A stretch of 64,000 nt of DNA, taken from positions 11,158,501 through 11,222,500 of the forward strand of contig JAYKKT010000074.1 of the NCBI GenBank assembly GCA_036023115.1. Reading direction: 5' to 3'. The translations under genes and the position numbers were made by a program. Within the stretch, counting starts at the first letter, position 1. The number at the start of each line of letters is the position of its first letter. Below, piece after piece: positions 58,394 through 64,000 of this stretch. The notes below the pieces were generated by a model that made no database searches, was not told the origin of the DNA, and saw only the letters and a program-made list of their open reading frames with translations. This DNA comes from Brasenia schreberi (lineage: Eukaryota; Streptophyta; Magnoliopsida; Nymphaeales; Cabombaceae).

Positions 58394-61300
58394 AAATTAG
58401 TCTTTGTCTTTCTGCGGTTGTAGGTCAGCATATAAAGCTTTCTGCTTTGATATTAGACTTCGTACTGTTATAGGATCCATGTTAAGCACCTTTGAGGCTT
58501 TTATATCGTAAAAATCTAGGATTGATGCTCATGGTTGCCGAGTCGATTTCAAACAGTTTGCCTGTAAAGTTTGATCATGCTGGTTTATGACTTGATTCTG
58601 CAGGTAGTTTGATGTGGGTATGCTTGTAAAGTCATTCCCCTAAGTTCAAATTGAGTAAGAGCTCCATAGAAAATGAGCCGCTGATTACAATTCTGTAGAT
58701 TCGTTTACATACAAATTAGAGAGTAAGTTCATTCTTCTTTATAATCAGGCCTTCAGCCATTATGCCGTAACATTGGCCTCTGCTTCTTGCAAAGCTTTTG
58801 AAAAGATTTCCAGCACTGGTTACTTAGTGAAGTTTATTTGCATCTACTTTTAGTTATCATTGTTTCTTTGTTTGGAAGCTACTCCTATGTCTAACATGGC
58901 TCAGACTCAGGCTGCAACAGTAGTGCTCTTTCATGCTTTGAAAAAAGTTTTGGGTTCTCAATCAAATGCAAAATGGACTGGTTACGTTAATCCAAATAAA
59001 TTGGATACTGTTTGCTCACTCAATCGACTAATCAGATTTAGATTCACACAGGAATGCAGGTCATTGACTTTCATAATCCTCAATGATCATCTCTGTTATC
59101 CAGGCTGAGACTTAACTTGTTGAGAACCTTTAGGGCATGTCTGCATTGCGACTGCATGAGTAACCAGGAGAATCAGTGGGCCTGGGTCAGTATGGGCTGT
59201 AACAATCATGATGCCAAAAAAAGAGAGGTGGCGCTGTGCTTCATCACTAATGCAAATATCTGTTTTCTAATGTTAAAATTGGATTGTGTGGGGTCTTCCT
59301 TGGTCTAGGACCATCAGAGCTTCCGTTTCACCTTCTATCAGAGAAGCTGGTTCGGGGATACACATTCAAATGCTACCTTGTGAGATAAATCTTCTCAATG
59401 ATGGAGAGTAGGTAACTTCTGTTACTCCTTAAGATCAAGGCTTAAAATGGAGTCTACAGAGGGATACGCCGGGGGAAGGGAGGTATTGGAGTATTCCATT
59501 TTCTCATGGAAGCACCCTGAGGACACGGCAGATTTTGTTCTGTTGTATGCTTAACATCAGCTGATCTCGACAGACCGTGGAGGAGTGACTGCTCAACAGG
59601 AAACAATTTTGGCTTGAAGCTTGTAGTTCAGAGACCAGTGTTGCTTCCTGCATGCAGTGTTGTAACAAATTTGGAGTCTTGAAGCCAAATTGCTAGTTTA
59701 GTCGAGGCGCCACGGCTCTCCTGGCTAGGATTTGGTACAAATGAACATTCAAGCTCAAGGTGAGGAGTACCACAGATTGGGGTATGCTTATCTGGTAGGT
59801 GCCTGCCTGATCCTCAACTTTCCAATAAAAATAGAACCACTAGTACCTCTTTGAGGAAATCAATTTGATCTTTGGATGCTCATGCTGGTATCGAAGTCTA
59901 GGCCCATAAGTAGAAGCTGCCCTCTCATCCAGAATAGAGATCCTTCAGGCCGCCTTTTGCGAAAATTATGTAAAGCCACAACCATCTCTAGCATGGCCAA
60001 ACTTGATTGACTTATAGGTATCAATCTTGTGTGTATCAATGACATACAAGCACCATGGAAGTCTATCAAGTCGATGAGCGAAAAGTACCATAATATTGAG
60101 TGGGAGTATCCTGAATCTGATGCAAGATAACTAAATGAACCTTGAACCCCAATTATGTTTCTATTCAACATGAATATACATCAACATTGACATTCAACCC
60201 AGAGAAATGCATCGCTTTGGTGCTTTCACAAACTTGAGTGTGACCCTTTTTGCTGTATTAGGCTTCTATGGCTTGTCTATTCAAAGGATACAGGTTGGAT
60301 TTTCATACTGCCTGTCTACTTAATGGTAGGTCGATTTCGAAGGAACCAAAACCAAAACAACCTCCTCTAAAACTAAATGAAAAATGAGATCCAACTTTAT
60401 TTGTTTCCTTCCAACTGTTAAATGCCTTTCTCTTAAAGGTTAGCATGCTTGCTGCTTTTAATTTGACGGAGGCAAAGATTCATAGGATCTGAACCATCTT
60501 GTTTGGATCCAGACCTTTTTCATATCTAGATGCTCCTGTTTTGGTTTAAAAGGAAGCTACTAGAGTGCATCTCTTGAAGGGGTTGGGAATTTTGGAACTA
60601 ACCTGACATCTCAACCAGAACCCTATCTGAAAATCTGGGTCGGATTGGGGTTCATCACCGCAGGTAACTCAGGCCAGTTTCAAACCCGGCCCTGTTGTAT
60701 GTACATATGTATAAACAGACATATACGCGTACATACTACCACTAGATAAACAATATGAGAAAAGGAGATCAGAGCCTGCATGGACAGACCTAAAAGATTA
60801 CGGCAAGTTAGAAAGAAGCATCATACATTTAAGAACTCGAAAAAACAACAGGTATACCTATTGTCAAATCCATTCGCTAAAAGCATACCACAGTTTAAAC
60901 GGGCTATTTTTCTTTTTTAGCTCACAGCAACTTTGACGAAGGGCTGTCGACTTCGATATGAAAAACTATCGCTAACAAATGAGAAAGTAGAAGATCAGGT
61001 AAAGGAGAAAGCATCTAAAAACTTGTAAACGTTAACGTGGATTCTTGAGACTAGGTTTAATTGTTTCTCTAATTGGTAAGATGCGCAAAGTTTGAATGTT
61101 CATCCAATTTGACCCTTCGAATATATTCCATAATCCATCAAAAAAGTCTTTTTGCAGTCATTTTCAAGTATATTATATGGTCAAGGAATCATATTCCTTT
61201 ATATATATAATGAGTGGGAGATGCCAGATTTTCATTTACGCTAAATCATTCATGTCAATCACGATCATTAAATTGGTGCCTGTGTTTATATAGATACCTA

Positions 61301-61690
61301 CCGACCTATATGCTTGTGTACACACGTGTAAAAGTGTATACGTATGCACATAGTTGTATGTCTATAATGCATAAACCGACAGATTCTCGCTAGGTGTTGT
61401 CAAGAAAGAGCCTTCAGGTTGAGGATCATGAGGATGAGGTTGGGGTGTGCACGGAGGGGCATGGTCTGCCTAACCGTAGTTTGCCAACCGAGAGTGAAAA
61501 CCCTAACATCGATTGGGGATGTCATGATATGATCTCCTCATCTGAACCCATTCTCGATTCGATCTCTAAGGACGTTATATATACATAAGCTGGATCCTGC
61601 GACATGGTGGCATGAATGTATTTTCAAAATTTTGAAGGAGTTTTTTTATTCATGTCACCCAAAGATTATAGTAGCAGTGATGGGCATGTA
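58394..61690. other. Downstream intergenic DNA, no recognised gene
   Basis: About 3.3 kb. Open frames at 58860-59108, 59117-59308 and 59860-60171 have no recognised domain and no supporting splice structure. No transposon ends identified. Confidence 0.4.
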
Positions 61691-61695
61691 TTAGG

Positions 61696-61740
61696 CAGTA
61701 TATATATATAGACAGAGAGAGAGAGAGACAGAGAGAGAAT
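61696..61740. repeat. TA/GA microsatellite
   Basis: AGTATATATATATAGACAG followed by (GA)n with single interruptions. Confidence 0.9.
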
Positions 61741-61869
61741 TTGCTTAGCTGCATTTTTTTTTGTACATAATCTTGCATAAACATATTTTTTGAATCAAAT
61801 GTACCATTATACATTTATACTTTGTATTTAATGCATCATGCATATTAAATGTAAAGTAATTCAAATCTC

Positions 61870-62070
61870 CATCATCGATTTTAAAGATCAAACAATTGAG
61901 GTATTTGTGTAAGATTATGCACCACCCTCAAAGATCGACTATCGAGGTGTTTGTGTAAGGTTATACATCAAAGGATATTATGAAGGTAAGATGCTCCTCT
62001 CAAAGATTGAACGGTCGAAATGTTTGTATAAGGTTATGAACCAAAGAGTATTATATAGGTAAAATGTCCC
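61870..62070. repeat. Diverged tandem repeat, three units
   Basis: Three copies share CAAAGAT(C/T), (A/C)GAGGTGTTTGTGTAAG, GTTATACATCAAA and AGTATTAT/GATATTAT segments at about 61880-61930, 61930-61990 and 61995-62060. Confidence 0.6.
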
Positions 62071-62469
62071 ATATATATTATCACATTGCATATGTGTTCT
62101 TCGGTTTGAGATTTCAGAACTGGATTCAGCTGAACATATTAGAAGATTCACGTTGGATTCAATCTGGTTGGCTGGCATGCAGCAACTTCTAGTGTGACCT
62201 TGACTCTATGTATCTAATCTTTGCATATCAATTTGGGTTAAGTTCGAAAATACAAATAGAGTCAGTGTCCACGCATTACAGTGAGGGAAAGCATCTGTTC
62301 TTCGTACCAAACAATGACCAAACCAAGGTTTTCCCTATGGGTGTGATTACGGGGATTCTAGGTCACCATTGAGCTTGTGGTGATCGTGTCCTAATGCAAC
62401 CCAACTTCTGATGGTTTGACTGTTCCCAGTTGACACAGATCAGAGGTGCTCAGATCGAATAAAAATAAA

Positions 62470-62765
62470 ATGATTCCATATAACTTTTCTTTATATATTT
62501 TTATATAAAAAATTCCTTTATATTATTTTAATTTAGTCCATATGCAATATATGATGGACTGTATTTCTTTTTGTTTTCTTAGATTTTTTAAAGCCGAACT
62601 TCCATTTCCCAGGTTCGGTCTATAGGAGGTAACCCCCTAGGAGTAAAACAATTCTGTAGAGCTTTTCTTTATATTATATATTATATTTAATTGAATCCAT
62701 ATACATGTATTTTGTTTTCTTTTTTTATAGTTTTTTCCAAGCCAAACTCCCATTTTTCAGGTCGA
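62470..62765. repeat. Tandem duplication, ~170-bp period
   Basis: Two copies share TTTTCTTTATAT, TTAATT(T/G)A(G/A)TCCATAT, TTTGTTTTCTT and CC(A/G)AACT(T/C)CCATTT..CAGGT in order, at about 62480-62625 and 62655-62765. The second abuts a SINE. Confidence 0.6.
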
Positions 62766-62850
62766 AGCTTAACACACATCTCTCTCAGTCGAATTCCTCA
62801 CCAACAGCAACGGTGGTAGAGCGCTCTACCAGCTAACATTCTCAATGCTA
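62762..62850 (-). mobile_element. tRNA-derived SINE, family 1 fragment
   Basis: Minus strand TAGCTGGTAGAGCGCTCTAC (strongly tRNA D-arm-like A box), CACCGTTGCTGTTGGTGAGG, the B-box-like GAATTCGACTG, then ATGTGTGTTAAGCTTCGACC. These match the copies at 47700 and 51403 in the same order. Confidence 0.55.
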
Positions 62851-63224
62851 CCTAGCGCGTTCTTTATAGAAAAAAGTTGATGAGAATAAGACGTATGGGG
62901 AACAACTTGACGGAATGAGTCGCAGCTTCCAGTAGAGTCCCTGTGCCAATCATGAAGTATCAGCCATTGGGGACTGTCAAATCTAGATAACAAGTTATCG
63001 CTCTTTGTGCATGTTTTTTCGAAGAAGTTTTACCTACACTGTAGGTGAATGGGTCTCAGGATCTTGAAGGTAGATGAAGAGCTATTTTTCTTTTAATATT
63101 ATGGAAAAACTTTTCTTAATTGAAAGCCATTTTATCTGTAGAGTATTTTACGGAAGGCTCTGTTTCAACTCGGTTCAGCTTCAATCATGAAAAGGCAACG
63201 GCTGCTTTAGTCATTGTCGCATAG
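62851..63224. other. Intergenic DNA, no recognised feature
   Basis: Possible promoter region for a rightward gene beginning near 63225. No TATA box assigned. Confidence 0.35.
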
Positions 63225-63305
63225 AGAGAGGGGAGAGAGAGAAGCTTCAAGCCTCCAACCGTAGTCGGATAGAAATTTCGGCCGACTGTCGCCGGGGAGA
63301 CAACA
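63225..63305 (+). other. Possible 5' leader exon of a gene continuing past the window
   Basis: A GA-rich start (GAGAGAGGGGAGAGAGAG), then GC-richer sequence (GGCCGACTGTCGCCGGGGAG) and a strong splice donor (ACA-GTGAGTTTT at 63306), followed by T-rich DNA. This is typical of a plant untranslated first exon with a long leader intron. No coding sequence is visible before 64000. Confidence 0.3.
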
Positions 63306-64000
63306 GTGAGTTTTTCCTCGTTCTCATGTCCGAGCATCTAGGATTTCCTCCTTTCTCTATTCCCGGGGTTTAATTTTCTGTTTCTAAATTCCTTTTGGAG
63401 ATTCTATCTTTTGATTCTCTTTTTCTGGTGACTGTCGGCCTGTTCTCCAACGGAAATAATGATTTTGTTTGTGTAAGGAGGACAGTTTGTCCCTTTTGGT
63501 TTGGTTAACAAACGTAAGAACACCCGGTTCCGCGAAAATTTCAAGCTTTCATTTGTCACCGTTCTTGCCGAATCTGGGTTTCCAAATTATGCTGTTTTCC
63601 GTGGATTCTGGTGAATATTTAGAGAAGTTCCAATTCTGAATTACTTTGGTTTTGGGAAGTTTTGATACTTGAGAGTCGAGGGATCTCAGTATGGTGATGG
63701 GTGGTCTACGTTGTTGTCTGGGGGTGATTGGCATGAGGGAATTCTTGTTTCCATATTGCTTCTATGCGTTTTACCTTTTTATGTATTACTATTGTTTACT
63801 TTTCGCTTCCCGTAGAGATGATTAACTTGCTCTTTTAACCCTAATTTGGTGCAAGCATATCAGAAGCTGAATTTTGTTTTGGAAAGGAAAGGTGATGAAA
63901 AGACTCTGAACATAAAAAAGAATCAATGTGTTCAAAAGATTGAACAACATGCAGAACGCTAAGGCATAAGTATCTGTTTAATCTCACGGCCGACAGAGTC

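Noticed and set aside
59860..60171. 103-codon minus-strand frame
   Set aside because: Protein-like in places but no recognised domain, splice partners or neighbouring exons.

Overview
This window is nuclear DNA of a flowering plant. The evidence is GT-AG introns in plant-type genes, Copia-type LTR retrotransposons, RTE-type LINEs ending in (TTG)n, hAT- and Mutator-like elements, tRNA-derived SINEs and a small plastid insertion. The very long, repeat-filled introns suggest a lineage with inflated introns (magnoliids and some basal eudicots are like this), but the species cannot be named from the sequence.

Positions 1862-45715 (+ strand) hold nearly all of one gene: ALG12, the ER dolichyl-P-mannose:Man7GlcNAc2-PP-dolichol alpha-1,6-mannosyltransferase of N-glycan assembly. 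I could join 18 coding exons by eye. They total 1371 nt (456 codons plus stop), with every junction phase-compatible and no internal stop. Only the first coding exon, about 40 residues, is missing; it must lie upstream of the window. The exons are 42-118 bp long and the introns reach about 7 kb. The introns hold Copia elements at 6681-10135 and 32450-36060, a gag-bearing LTR remnant at 11505-12511, a non-coding LTR element at 18805-23056, a full-length RTE LINE at 25605-28919 with 19-bp target duplications, two related hAT-like elements each nested inside a different Copia element, Mutator-like elements at 14221-14901 and 30290-31169, and a complete LTR element at 39631-44260.

Two of these elements carry pieces of host genes. 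The Mutator-like element at 14221 contains an exon of a plant RRM RNA-binding protein gene, cut exactly at its splice donor. The LTR element at 39631 contains segments resembling HASTY (plant exportin-5) in an order opposite to the parent protein, plus two further unidentified reading frames. Several LTRs in the window share a GC-rich hairpin just upstream of the TATA box.

From 45716 to 53107 is intergenic DNA with short repeats, SINEs of two families and a plastid atpF fragment at about 49985-50223. From 53108 a second gene, a GATA26/27-like zinc-finger transcription factor, reads cleanly through three coding exons to about 56918. Its normal C-terminal tail can be seen only in shifted frames at 58030-58393, so the 3' end looks decayed. 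From 58394 to the end I find only repeats and, at 63225-63305, a possible 5' leader exon of a gene that continues past the window.
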